Below, piece after piece: positions 1 through 8,112 of a DNA stretch of 35,550 nt. Numbering within the stretch: position 1 is the stretch's first letter; each line of letters starts with the position of its first letter. The stretch is from the NCBI GenBank assembly GCA_005223095.1, contig NJBQ01000014.1, positions 1-35,550 on the forward strand. The letters run 5' to 3'. The notes below the pieces were generated by a model that had not been told where the DNA came from, did not search any database, and saw only the letters and a program-made list of their open reading frames with translations. The position numbers were made by a program, and so were the translations under genes. The stretch comes from Candidatus Aerophobetes bacterium Ae_b3a. GTDB taxonomy: Bacteria > Aerophobota > Aerophobia > Aerophobales > AE-B3A.

Positions 1-225
1 TTTGTTAACTCTTTTATAGGCAATTTCAGGAGCAACATTTCGACTATTTGTATTGAAAGCCAAAACCTGCATACGATCAAGAATGTCTTCTTGGTGGTCT
101 TTATCGATGATCACCAAAGTAGACAATCCTCGCTTTGCAAACTGTACACCCGTATCTGCAGCCCCGGTAAGATCATCAGCAATTACACCAATTCTCTCCA
201 CTAATTCCCTAATTTGTGGTTTCAT
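1..225 (-). CDS. Four-carbon acid sugar kinase (DUF1537/OtnK family), N-terminal part only
   Basis: Only the first 75 residues are present; the gene continues past the left edge. Translation of the minus strand gives the segment IGVIADDLTGAADTGVQFAK at about residues 12-31, the signature N-terminal motif of the DUF1537 family, followed by FNTNSRN near residue 62. Members of this family phosphorylate four-carbon acid sugars such as erythronate or threonate in cytosolic catabolic pathways; the exact substrate cannot be told from this piece. The ATG at 225-223 is preceded by AAGGAAAAAG on the minus strand, a reasonable ribosome binding site. A sigma-54 promoter lies just upstream and the neighbouring gene encodes a sigma-54 activator, so the kinase is probably its target. 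Confidence 0.88.
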   Translation of the reverse strand, partial: MKPQIRELVERIGVIADDLTGAADTGVQFAKRGLSTLVIIDKDHQEDILDRMQVLAFNTNSRNVAPEIAYKRVNK

Positions 226-250
226 AAAACTTTTTCCTTGATTTAATCTC

Positions 251-278
251 AGTTTAATTAGAGCAATTTTGTTGCCAA
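251..278 (-). promoter_or_regulatory. Sigma-54 promoter of the sugar kinase gene
   Basis: The minus strand reads TTGGCAACAAAATTGCT from 278 to 262. The GG (276-275) and GC (264-263) dinucleotides are separated by exactly 10 bases, the -24/-12 arrangement of sigma-54 promoters, and the flanking bases TTGGCA and TTGCT match the consensus closely. Transcription would start near 251, about 26 bases before the kinase ATG. An activator gene that requires this type of promoter lies directly upstream, which strengthens the call. Confidence 0.75.
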
Positions 279-311
279 TGTAAGGAAAATAATACTCACT
301 TCCCAGCATTC

Positions 312-346
312 ATAACAATAGTGGCCAAAAAGGCCACTATTGTTAT
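312..346. repeat. Perfect 15-bp inverted repeat, candidate activator binding site
   Basis: ATAACAATAGTGGCC (312-326) and its exact reverse complement (332-346) flank a five-base AAAAA loop. The centre is at 329, about 78 bases upstream of the predicted sigma-54 start, a place where enhancer sites for sigma-54 activators are often found. It also lies 3' of the activator gene, so it could serve as that gene's transcription end. However, on the transcribed (minus) strand no T-run follows the stem, which argues against a classical terminator. The remaining bases 347-531 are very AT-rich and hold no gene I can support. Confidence 0.6.
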
Positions 347-531
347 TTTAATCCCTCATATACAACAAACGCTTATTATATCTATCTGTTAAAAATAGAA
401 TATAAAGAAATAAAGTTTAAAAAGTAAACATATATTGTTCACATTTTAAACAGCATATGAAATAGGTATTAATCTAGAACTGTTTTGAAAAATAGAGATT
501 CCCACATTGAAAGGTAGGTTAAAAAATTGAA

Positions 532-2430
532 CTAATTGGAAAGCTCCTTAATTTTCTTCCATAGAGTTGTTCTACTTATGCCAAGCCTCTTAGCAATATC
601 AGATTTACTTCTACCCTCCGATTCTATCATTCTCTCTATGATTTGACGTTCCATTTCCTCAAGTGTTCCCTCCAGAGCAACCTTAGTGGAAGGAAACTCA
701 AGAATATTTTCTTTGCCTAGCTCCTCCGAAATGAGGTTTATAAAGGCTTGCTGGCTAACTCGTAACCCCTTAGTCAGTACACAAATCCTCTCCACAAGGT
801 TAGATAGCTCTCTTATGTTACCTGGCCATTGGTAGGATGAGAGAACCTTGATGACCTCCGAAGAGGCCATCAAACGTTTGTATTTTGAGCTGTTAGTAAA
901 GTTTCGACAAAAATAGTCTGTCAATACCATGATATCTTCTTTTCTTTCCCGAAGAGGAGAAATATGAAGATGCAGCACATTTAGCCTATAATATAAATCT
1001 TGTCGGAATCTCCCTTGTTTAACAAGTTTACCTATGTCCCTATTAGTAGCAGCTATTATCCTGACCATCACTGGAATAAGCTTCTCACCTCCGATTCGCA
1101 TAACTTCCCTCTCTTGTATTACACGAAGCAGCCTAGCCTGAAGCACTAATGGCAACTCGGCTATCTCATCCAAGAAAATTGTTCCCCGGTGAGCTAGCTC
1201 AAATAAACCAGGTTTTCCTCCCCTTTTTGCTCCGGTAAAAGCACCTTCTTCATAGCCAAATAATTCACTTTCCAGAAGGCTTTCGGGCAAGGTTGAGCAA
1301 TTAATGGCCACAAATGGCCCTGTCCTTTGTTGACTTGCATTATGGATACTTTGAACAAATCTCTCTTTGCCTGTTCCTGTCTCGCCAGTGATTAAGATAG
1401 TGGAGCTAGTAGAAGCAAATTTTAAGGCTTTGGCCGCAGTCTCCCTCATTATTTTGCTATTCTCGATTATATCAGCAAAGGTATATTTAGCCACATGCCC
1501 TTTCATATAAAGCTTTTTCCTGGCTTTTTGTTCAGTTGATTGCAGATCTGCTAAAGGCTGAATAGTGGCAACCGCCCCAACTACCTCATTTTTCACCAAT
1601 ATCGGGATACAATCGATGACTACATATAAATCCTTTATTTTCTCTAAGTCACCAAGTACAGATTCTTTCTCTTTTAGCACTGGTTTTATTTTAATTTCTG
1701 GAACAATTTCACTAATATTTCTCCCCTTGACCTCTTCAAATCTTCTGCCAGTAGTTTCCTCTGCTTTTGGATTAAATACGGTTATCATTCCTTCACTATT
1801 GACGGAAATTATTCCTTCAGATGAACTGTCCAAAATTGTCTTGAATTGCTGGGTTCTTTCGCTTTCTCTCCTTTTAACAAGAGCAACTCTCTCTGCTTCT
1901 TCAATGGCCATAAGTATAGCTTCTTTACCAGATTCAATAAGAACACTTCGTATGTTATGTTCTTTAGCCTTTGAGACTACAATATTGTCGCCAACTACTA
2001 TATCGACTTCTTGTTTTCGTGCTAAGAGAAGTTTTCCTACAACCTCTTTTTCACTATTGATTGGTATACATACTAATTTTGCGCCCAGAATTTCTCCTAA
2101 ACTCTCGCTTCCATAAATAATATTTCTAAATCCTATGATTCCCACCTTTTTTCCTGCTTTTCGTGCTTCAAAGAGAGCCCTTAAGATATCAAATCCGGTC
2201 ACCCGGATCTCCACTACCGGGATCGTTACTTGATTCTCAATAACCAAAGCTGTTCCACCTCGACTAATAATTACTTCCACACCGCTCTCTTCCATCTTTC
2301 CTGCAAGCCTAACTCCCTCACTCAAATCTCCTTCCTTAACGAAGATGTTTTTATTAAACTCTCTAGCAAGCTCGCAGGTCAAACTAACTAAGTCAGAATA
2401 TGGAGCAACAAGCCCCAGCTTAGGTTTCAT
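532..2430 (-). CDS. Sigma-54-dependent transcriptional activator with PrpR N-terminal sensor
   Basis: This 632-residue protein has four parts. Residues 5-180 resemble the PrpR_N sensory domain of propionate-type regulators (SRGGTA at 56-61). Residues 195-290 form a PAS domain. Residues 320-545 are the AAA+ sigma-54 interaction domain, with Walker A GETGTGKE at 349-356, the GAFTGA loop at 396-401 that contacts sigma-54, and Walker B FLDEI at 419-423. A Fis-type helix-turn-helix closes the C-terminus (GRSKSDIAKRLGISRTTLWKKI). It should sense a small metabolite and drive open-complex formation at sigma-54 promoters. The ATG is preceded by AAAGGGATAAAT. Its likely target is the adjacent sugar kinase operon, since a GG-N10-GC promoter lies between the two genes. 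The ligand is unknown. Confidence 0.9.
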   Translation of the reverse strand: MKPKLGLVAPYSDLVSLTCELAREFNKNIFVKEGDLSEGVRLAGKMEESGVEVIISRGGTALVIENQVTIPVVEIRVTGFDILRALFEARKAGKKVGIIGFRNIIYGSESLGEILGAKLVCIPINSEKEVVGKLLLARKQEVDIVVGDNIVVSKAKEHNIRSVLIESGKEAILMAIEEAERVALVKRRESERTQQFKTILDSSSEGIISVNSEGMITVFNPKAEETTGRRFEEVKGRNISEIVPEIKIKPVLKEKESVLGDLEKIKDLYVVIDCIPILVKNEVVGAVATIQPLADLQSTEQKARKKLYMKGHVAKYTFADIIENSKIMRETAAKALKFASTSSTILITGETGTGKERFVQSIHNASQQRTGPFVAINCSTLPESLLESELFGYEEGAFTGAKRGGKPGLFELAHRGTIFLDEIAELPLVLQARLLRVIQEREVMRIGGEKLIPVMVRIIAATNRDIGKLVKQGRFRQDLYYRLNVLHLHISPLRERKEDIMVLTDYFCRNFTNSSKYKRLMASSEVIKVLSSYQWPGNIRELSNLVERICVLTKGLRVSQQAFINLISEELGKENILEFPSTKVALEGTLEEMERQIIERMIESEGRSKSDIAKRLGISRTTLWKKIKELSN

Positions 2431-2561
2431 ATTTATCCCTTTATTATTGGATTATCAAGTTCATAAAAAGCCATTTGAACAGATTATTAATTTTTTCAAG
2501 ACTTTAGTAAGAACTGGCCTGAAAATAAACGTAAACCCCCTACCCAAAGAGCCGAAATAGT

Positions 2562-2590
2562 TTGACTCATCACCTGAGAGATAGTATGAT
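2562..2590 (+). promoter_or_regulatory. Sigma-70 promoter of the thiE-tsaE-tsaB-rimI operon
   Basis: TTGACT (2562-2567) and TATGAT (2585-2590) are separated by 17 bases. The predicted start is near 2597. The reading frame of thiE stays open back to this TTG, but that codon is the -35 box itself, so translation must start further downstream. Confidence 0.65.
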
Positions 2591-2592
2591 AA

Positions 2593-2612
2593 TAATAGAT
2601 ATATATCTATTA
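2593..2612. promoter_or_regulatory. 20-bp perfect palindrome at the thiE operon start site
   Basis: TAATAGATATATATCTATTA is identical to its own reverse complement and begins two bases after the -10 box, covering the predicted transcription start. That is where a repressor dimer would block transcription. No thiamine riboswitch core could be found in the leader, so this site is a candidate for the control of the operon. AT-rich palindromes can also arise by chance. Confidence 0.4.
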
Positions 2613-2639
2613 TACTTAAAAAGCAATGAAAAGTCTATC

Positions 2640-3698
2640 ATGAACTCCCGCCGAACTATCTACCGAATAATAGATGCCAATCTTAATCGTGCCAGTGAGG
2701 GACTAAGAGTTATAGAAGATGCGGTAAGATTTGTCCTGGACGACCGCTCCTTTACTGAGGAGCTTAAGGAGCTACGCCATTCCCTGGCAAAAATAGTAGA
2801 AGAGACTCCTGTTTTTAGCCGGGAAGAACTGATAAGTTCTCGTAATTCTCAAAAAGATGTAGGAGCGCAACTCGCCGAAGAAAAAAGAGAAGAAATCAAA
2901 GAGATGATTAGAGCTAACTTCAAAAGAGTTGAAGAGGCAGAAAGAAGTCTAGAGGAATTTGGCAAATTGCTTTCTCCCCTTATGGGAGAGCGATTCAGGA
3001 AAATTCGTTTTCAAACTTACTGCCTGGAAAAAAAGATAGAAATGAGACTATACAAAAAACATAATTTTAGCCTTTATGTAATCACCAGCTCTGACTTGAT
3101 AGAGAAAGAAAACTTTGAAATAAAAGTGAAAGACATAATAGCCAACGGAGCCACTGTAATCCAACTGAGAGAGAAAACCTTACCTCTGAGAGTCTTTTTG
3201 AAAACAGCTCTTTTAATGAGAAAAATAGTTAAGCCCCCTGTTCTCTTTATGATTAACGACAGGGTTGATATAGCCATAGCCTGCCAGGCAGATGGAGTAC
3301 ATATAGGACAGGAAGATATGCCTTTAGGAATGGCTCGACAGATTTTGGGAGAGCACAAAATTATTGGCGTGTCTACTCACTCTATAAAACAAGCTCAAGA
3401 GGCCGAAAAAGAAGGAGCTGATTACATAGCCATAGGCCCTATCTTTTCTACCTCGAGTAAACCGAAGGCTGGTCCACCTAAAGGTACACAGATAATCTCT
3501 CAAGTCAAAGAGTTCATAAAAATCCCTCTAGTAGCAATAGGGGGAATAAATCTGGATAACATAGACAAGACCCTAGAGGCAGGAGCTGATGGAATAGCAG
3601 TAATAAATGCTGTATTTCAAGAAGCAGATGTAGGTCTAGCTACAAGAATGCTCTGGGAAAAAATACGAGATACTAACCAGAAATGTTTTCTACAGTAA
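2640..3698 (+). CDS. thiE: Thiamine phosphate synthase with N-terminal ThiD2-like domain
   Basis: The enzyme joins hydroxymethylpyrimidine diphosphate and hydroxyethylthiazole phosphate to thiamine phosphate in the cytosol. The C-terminal ~210 residues are a ThiE barrel, with VIQLREK, the MINDRVDIA segment, DGVHIGQED and the phosphate-binding VAIGGI near the end. The first ~130 residues (RIIDANLNRASEGLRVIEDA) are a helical domain of the ThiD2 type found fused to ThiE in several deep-branching bacteria. I place the start at the ATG at 2640 (352 residues): the upstream in-frame TTG at 2562 is the -35 box of the promoter. The ribosome binding site at this ATG is weak. The stop overlaps tsaE by 16 bases, implying translational coupling. 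Confidence 0.92.
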   Translation: MNSRRTIYRIIDANLNRASEGLRVIEDAVRFVLDDRSFTEELKELRHSLAKIVEETPVFSREELISSRNSQKDVGAQLAEEKREEIKEMIRANFKRVEEAERSLEEFGKLLSPLMGERFRKIRFQTYCLEKKIEMRLYKKHNFSLYVITSSDLIEKENFEIKVKDIIANGATVIQLREKTLPLRVFLKTALLMRKIVKPPVLFMINDRVDIAIACQADGVHIGQEDMPLGMARQILGEHKIIGVSTHSIKQAQEAEKEGADYIAIGPIFSTSSKPKAGPPKGTQIISQVKEFIKIPLVAIGGINLDNIDKTLEAGADGIAVINAVFQEADVGLATRMLWEKIRDTNQKCFLQ

Positions 3699-4156
3699 CC
3701 CAAAATCCTGAAGCAACTAAACAAGTGGGCAAGAATCTTGGGCAAAATCTCTTTCCAGGCTCAATTGTAGCTCTCACAGGAGAGTTAGGCAGCGGAAAGA
3801 CTACCCTGGTGCAGGGAATAGGCGAAGGCCTGAGGATTAAGAGTTTGATTAAAAGCCCCTCCTTCGTTATCATCAATGAATATAACGGTCCTCTCCCTCT
3901 ATATCATTTTGACCTTTATCGTTTAAATAATGCGGAGGAAATCCTCTCCCTGGGTTATGAGGAGTATTTCTATGAAAAGAGGGGGGTTGTGGTTATCGAA
4001 TGGGCAAAGAAGATAAAGGACTTCTTACCTAAAGAATATCTGGAGATTAATCTTAAAATAGTAAACCTATCTAAAAGGAAAATAAGCGGGCAGGCTTATG
4101 GAGCTTCTTATAGAGAAGTGATGAAAAAAATGGAGAAACTGTTTTGTTCCTGTTAG
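3683..4156 (+). CDS. tsaE: tRNA threonylcarbamoyladenosine biosynthesis ATPase TsaE
   Basis: TsaE is the ATPase of the TsaBDE complex that makes the t6A37 modification of ANN-decoding tRNAs. The 157-residue protein has the P-loop GELGSGKTT (about residues 33-41), the SPSF motif, YHFDLYRL, and the VVVIEWAKK segment near residue 103, all in the usual order and spacing. Its start lies inside thiE and its end overlaps tsaB by 13 bases, so thiE, tsaE and tsaB are almost certainly one transcript. The partner TsaB is the next gene; TsaD is not in this window. Confidence 0.95.
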   Translation: MFSTVTQNPEATKQVGKNLGQNLFPGSIVALTGELGSGKTTLVQGIGEGLRIKSLIKSPSFVIINEYNGPLPLYHFDLYRLNNAEEILSLGYEEYFYEKRGVVVIEWAKKIKDFLPKEYLEINLKIVNLSKRKISGQAYGASYREVMKKMEKLFCSC

Positions 4157-4827
4157 GGATAGATACTTCAGTAAGAAGGGGGATTGTATGTTTGGGAGAA
4201 AAAGAAGATATCATAATTGAAAAAATACTTTCTCCTCATTCTTCCTCTCAACGATTGCTGCCCTCTTTAGATATCCTGCTCAAAGAAAGAGGAAAAAAAA
4301 TTCGGGACTTAGAAGGTATCGTGGTTATCCTGGGCCCGGGTTCCTTTACGGGCTTGCGAATTGGCTTGAGCTTAGCAAAATCTCTAGCCTTCACCCTGAA
4401 AATCCCTCTGGTAGGAATTCCTTCTTTCGATGTCTGGGTAGCATCTTTCCCCGGGCAGGGTATAATTTGTCCTCTTCTTCAAGCCTACGGAGGTAAATTT
4501 TACACAGCATTCTATAAAAAAGATGAAAGGAAGGTTTACAGAAAAAGTAAATACTTATTTTCCGCCTGGAAAGAAATTGAAGAAAAAATCAGAAGAAGAT
4601 TTCCTGGGCAAAAGATAACCTTCCTTATCCCTGAGCAGTACAAAAATCTAGTTAATAAGATGAAATTAACAGATAATTATTCTTTTTTCTTCCTGGAAGA
4701 GACCGCACACCTCAAAACTCTACTTAAGATAGGAGCGAAAAATGTAGAAAGTGGGGAAACAGATGATACCTTCGCTCTAGCTCCACTCTATATATCTTCT
4801 CCAGTAATAAAAAAAAGGGGTAAATAA
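4144..4827 (+). CDS. tsaB: tRNA threonylcarbamoyladenosine biosynthesis protein TsaB
   Basis: TsaB is the non-catalytic ASKHA-fold partner of TsaD in t6A synthesis. The N-terminus reads LLGIDTS, and LGPGSFTGLRIGLSLAKSLA sits at about residues 63-82, both diagnostic. Length (227) is normal. The start is a TTG at 4144 within the end of tsaE; no closer ATG would keep the conserved N-terminal strand. The stop is one base before the rimI start. Confidence 0.95.
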   Translation: MFLLGIDTSVRRGIVCLGEKEDIIIEKILSPHSSSQRLLPSLDILLKERGKKIRDLEGIVVILGPGSFTGLRIGLSLAKSLAFTLKIPLVGIPSFDVWVASFPGQGIICPLLQAYGGKFYTAFYKKDERKVYRKSKYLFSAWKEIEEKIRRRFPGQKITFLIPEQYKNLVNKMKLTDNYSFFFLEETAHLKTLLKIGAKNVESGETDDTFALAPLYISSPVIKKRGK

Positions 4828-4828
4828 C

Positions 4829-5305
4829 TTGCAGGGGGAGATAAAGATTCGTCGAATGAGAAAAGAAGATATTCCAAGAGCTAGCCACATAGAGAGACTC
4901 TCTTTCCCTAATCCCTGGTCTTCCAATATATTTTCTGTGGAGCTAGAAAAAGAGGACTTTGCCTTCTATTATGTTATGGAATACCGGCATTCTCTGGTCG
5001 CCCATGCAGGATATTGGAAAATAAGGAATGAAGCCCACCTGGTTACCTTCGCTGTCCATCCATCCTTCAGGAGAAAAGGCTTAGGTAGTCGACTTTTGCA
5101 ATACCTTCTTAAGGAAATGGAGAAACAAAATCTGGATAAAGTTACTCTGGAAGTTCGCTCTTCAAACTCGACTGCACAAAAGTTTTATCAAGAATCTGGC
5201 TTTAAAAGGATAGCTATTCGTGCTCAATATTATATAGACACTGATGAAGACGCTATTGTTTATTGGAAAATCCTACATCCACCTCTCCATTATAAGCCTG
5301 CTTAG
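4829..5305 (+). CDS. rimI: Ribosomal protein S18 alanine N-acetyltransferase RimI
   Basis: This 158-residue GNAT acetyltransferase carries the acetyl-CoA binding motif VHPSFRRKGLGSRLL (about residues 76-90) and the C-terminal NSTAQKFYQESGFKRIAIRAQYY typical of RimI; the position after tsaB is also typical. RimI acetylates the N-terminal alanine of S18. The start is a TTG at 4829, eight bases after AAGGGG; the first internal ATG (4856) lacks a well-spaced site. The last 53 bases overlap the convergent bioY gene, so the two transcripts would be antisense at their ends. Confidence 0.88.
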   Translation: MQGEIKIRRMRKEDIPRASHIERLSFPNPWSSNIFSVELEKEDFAFYYVMEYRHSLVAHAGYWKIRNEAHLVTFAVHPSFRRKGLGSRLLQYLLKEMEKQNLDKVTLEVRSSNSTAQKFYQESGFKRIAIRAQYYIDTDEDAIVYWKILHPPLHYKPA

Positions 5306-5894
5306 GAGTAATACCTTTTGCCAATGCTGCCGCTGCCAGAACCTTAGCTACATCACCCACTATAAATGGCAGTGTACCCATGCTCAATAATTTATAAATA
5401 TTCCTTATGCCAGTAACTACACTCAATTGAAGAAGTCCGGGTAGGTGAATGAGAACAAAATTGGCAAAAAACATCAGAACAAAGATTGCAAAGAAACTTC
5501 TAGCCCTGACAAATCTATCTATAAAATAACCGATAAACAAGGCTGCTAAAATAAAGCCAATTATGTATCCGCCCGTAGGCCCTGAGATATAAGCTATACC
5601 ACTTCCTCCCCCGCTGAACCAGGGAACACCGGCAATGCCCGCCCCAATATAGAAGACCTGACTCAAACTACCGTACCATCCGCCAAGTAGTACTCCGCTG
5701 AGTAATACGGCAAATGTTTGAGCCGAAATAGGCACCGGCGTCCAGGGAAGGGGAATTCTAACCTGAGCTGCTATTCCTGTGAAACATGCCATAGCAAAGG
5801 CAAGAATAATCTTATGGATAAGACTTGCCTCACATCGCCATTTAAATAGGTTGTACCTTACATCCTTGTACTTGTCCAGCACCGTCACTGACAT
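5253..5894 (-). CDS. bioY: BioY-type biotin transporter
   Basis: BioY is the membrane substrate-binding component that imports biotin, alone or with an ECF module. The family signature PWTPVPISAQTFAVLLSGVL lies at about residues 49-68, followed by GGWYGSLSQVFYIGAGIAG and SGPTGGYIIGF. About six hydrophobic segments are visible. The 213-residue length includes an N-terminal stretch of some 25 residues before the first membrane segment. The ATG is preceded by GTGGAGACAATGGT. No biotin synthesis genes or ECF ATPases are in the window, so the organism may scavenge biotin. The gene overlaps rimI tail to tail. Confidence 0.92.
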   Translation of the reverse strand: MSVTVLDKYKDVRYNLFKWRCEASLIHKIILAFAMACFTGIAAQVRIPLPWTPVPISAQTFAVLLSGVLLGGWYGSLSQVFYIGAGIAGVPWFSGGGSGIAYISGPTGGYIIGFILAALFIGYFIDRFVRARSFFAIFVLMFFANFVLIHLPGLLQLSVVTGIRNIYKLLSMGTLPFIVGDVAKVLAAAALAKGITPKQAYNGEVDVGFSNKQ

Positions 5895-5970
5895 ACCATT
5901 GTCTCCACTACTAGTTTACGTTTATGATATAACAATAGCTCAGCACAATTTCTCTCTATCACTGTAACTG

Positions 5971-6046
5971 GTGAATCGTATTTCGTGAATCGTGAATCGT
6001 ATTCTGGTTTCTTATTTTCTTGCCATTCACTATTCACCATTCACTG
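5971..6046. repeat. Intergenic short-word tract (GTGAATCGT / ATTCACTATTCACC)
   Basis: Between bioY and the EF-G paralogue, the words GTGAATCG (three copies within 5971-5999) and CATTCAC/TATTCACCATTCAC (6013-6034) are repeated. The two halves are partly inverse complements of each other (GTGAAT versus ATTCAC). It is one of at least seven such tracts in this window. Confidence 0.6.
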
Positions 6047-6050
6047 TACG

Positions 6051-8072
6051 CTATTTTGTCTTTTCCGCCTCAGCAATTATCCTCTGAACAACCTCATCGG
6101 GAGCCTTTTCATAATGAGAAAACTTCTTTGTAAAAGTCCCTCGCCCCTGAGTTATGGAGCGAAGAGCTGTAGAATAGCTATGTAATCCAGCCAGGGGAAC
6201 ATAGGCCTTTATCCTCTGTTGTCCGGCAAAAGCCTCTACTTCCAGAATACGACCTCTTCGTGAATTTAGGTCTCCGTTTGTCTCTCCCATAAACTCATCA
6301 GGAATCTCAACTTCAACTTCAGCGATTGGCTCTAGAAGGAATAGCTTGGCCTGTTCAAGTGCCTTCTTCAACCCCATAGAACCAGCAATTTGGAAAGCTA
6401 TATCAGAGGAATCCACCTGATGGTAAGTACCATCAAAAAGAGTAACCTCTATATCAACCACACGGCAAGAGGCTAAAATTCCCTTTTCTAAAGCCTCTTT
6501 AACTCCCTTTTCTACAGCAGGTATATAGCGAGAGGGAACTGCTCCGCCCTTAATCTTATTCACAAATTTGAATCCTTCTCCACGTGCTAGAGGCTTCACG
6601 CGAAGCCAAACATCTCCGTATTGGCCATGACCCCCTGTTTGCCTCTTGAACCTTCCCTGAGCCTCAGCACTTGCAGCGATAGTCTCTCTATAGGGAACTT
6701 TAGGCTCACTTGTTGCTACCTCCACATTAAATTCACTTCTTAAACGCTCCATCATTATTTCCAGATGTACCTCGCCAGTTCCTGAAACAATAGTCTGCCC
6801 TGACTCCTTGTCTATCTCCACTTTAAAAAGAGGATCTACCTTTAATAATTTAGCTAGAGCAGTACTCATCTTCTGTTCATCTTTCTGCCCCTTGGGTTTA
6901 AGGGCTACAGAAGTACTAGGAGAAGGGAAACCCAGAGGGGGAAAGACTACTGGATTCTCTTTACTGGAAAAGGCATCTCCTGTATCAGTATTTTTGAGTT
7001 TGACTATTGCTCCTATGTCACCAGTAATTACTTGAGAAGTCTCTTCCCGTGCAAGACCCTCTAGCAGGTACACCTGCCCAACTTTTTCCTCCTTCTTCTT
7101 GGTCGAATTATAAACACTACCTCCTGAAGAAAGAGTGCCTGAAAAAACCCTGAATAGACTTACTTCTCCTAGATGAGCTTCAGAAAGAGTCTGGAAAACA
7201 AAGGCAGATAGTGATTCATTATCAGTTATCTCTTTTCCAGATAGAGGAGAGGGTGAAAAACTAGCTAAAGAATCTAAGAGAAAATCAATACCTATTGCCT
7301 TTACCGCAGAACCACATATGAGGGGGATGAATGAACCTCTAATAATACCATCCGCCAATCCTTTGTTTATCTCAGACTCGCTCAACTCCTCATCCTCCAG
7401 ATATTTTTCGATAAGGGCATCATCCGTCTCTGCCACCCCCTCTAGCAGCTTTTTCCTCAATATTTCCACGTCCCCTTTTAACTCTTCAGGAATCTGACCA
7501 TCTTTAACTGTACCATTTTCATATATCTTCGCTTTTAAGCTAATCAAATCAATAAATCCACAGAAGTTATCATTCTGCACTAAAGGAAGCTGTAAAGGAA
7601 GGCAAGGGATAGAAAACCCCTTCGTTATCTCTTCCACTAATTTGGTAAATTCTATTTTTCCTTCATCTAGTTTATTAACAAACATTAAAAGAGGAACTTT
7701 CTCCTTGCTTACATACTGCCAAATTCTTCTGGTCTCACTATTTGTAACTGTCGAGGGAGAAACAACCATCAAAGCTGTCTCCACAACTCTAAGAATAGGA
7801 ATTAATTTCCCCATAAAATCAGTGAACCCGGGCGTATCCAGAAAATTGATTTTACAATCCTGCCAGGTTAGATGGAATAAAGAAGGGTAAATACTAAATC
7901 CACGCTTTTTTTCCACACTATCGTAGTCAGAGGCTGTGTTTACCTGCTCCACGCTTCCCATCTTATTTATCATTTTCATCTGGTAGAGTATAGCCTCAAT
8001 CAAAGATGTCTTCCCCGCACTCTGTGCTCCTACTAGGGCTACATTACGTATTTTTTCTGTAGAAACGGCCAT
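6051..8072 (-). CDS. Elongation factor G-like GTPase (EF-G paralogue)
   Basis: This 673-residue protein has the whole EF-G domain order: GTPase (P-loop GAQSAGKT 15-22, NKLD 133-136, CGSA), domain II, domain III (SGTGEVHLEIMMERL), domain IV and V (GGHGQYGDVWLRVKP, SRRGRILE). It differs from translocase EF-G in two key places: switch I reads RGFSIYPSL instead of the RGITI pattern, and switch II reads DTPGF (79-83), lacking the His that helps GTP hydrolysis. Such divergence marks the EF-G-like paralogue group whose role is not settled. The ATG follows GGGAGGTCATAAATA. No rpsL, rpsG or tuf genes are nearby, again unlike the main fusA. Confidence 0.88.
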   Translation of the reverse strand: MAVSTEKIRNVALVGAQSAGKTSLIEAILYQMKMINKMGSVEQVNTASDYDSVEKKRGFSIYPSLFHLTWQDCKINFLDTPGFTDFMGKLIPILRVVETALMVVSPSTVTNSETRRIWQYVSKEKVPLLMFVNKLDEGKIEFTKLVEEITKGFSIPCLPLQLPLVQNDNFCGFIDLISLKAKIYENGTVKDGQIPEELKGDVEILRKKLLEGVAETDDALIEKYLEDEELSESEINKGLADGIIRGSFIPLICGSAVKAIGIDFLLDSLASFSPSPLSGKEITDNESLSAFVFQTLSEAHLGEVSLFRVFSGTLSSGGSVYNSTKKKEEKVGQVYLLEGLAREETSQVITGDIGAIVKLKNTDTGDAFSSKENPVVFPPLGFPSPSTSVALKPKGQKDEQKMSTALAKLLKVDPLFKVEIDKESGQTIVSGTGEVHLEIMMERLRSEFNVEVATSEPKVPYRETIAASAEAQGRFKRQTGGHGQYGDVWLRVKPLARGEGFKFVNKIKGGAVPSRYIPAVEKGVKEALEKGILASCRVVDIEVTLFDGTYHQVDSSDIAFQIAGSMGLKKALEQAKLFLLEPIAEVEVEIPDEFMGETNGDLNSRRGRILEVEAFAGQQRIKAYVPLAGLHSYSTALRSITQGRGTFTKKFSHYEKAPDEVVQRIIAEAEKTK

Positions 8073-8112
8073 TATTTATGACCTCCCTTCTTTTAGCGTA
8101 TAGCGCTTATAT

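Noticed and set aside
312-346. Rho-independent terminator of the activator gene
   Set aside because: The stem is strong, but on the transcribed strand it is followed by GAATGCT with no T-run; a binding-site role fits its position better, though both are possible.
1565-2116. 183-residue plus-strand open frame
   Set aside because: It is antisense to the clearly coding sigma-54 activator and has a Ser/Thr/Leu-rich shadow composition.
2562-2639. Upstream extension of ThiE starting at TTG 2562
   Set aside because: The codons cover the -35 and -10 boxes and the palindrome, and the encoded residues have no family match.
2440-2640. TPP riboswitch upstream of thiE (CCTGAGAG at 2573-2580)
   Set aside because: Only the short CTGAGA-like word is present; the second conserved half with the ACCTGATC and GGATAATACC-like segments is missing, and a good sigma-70 promoter occupies the region.
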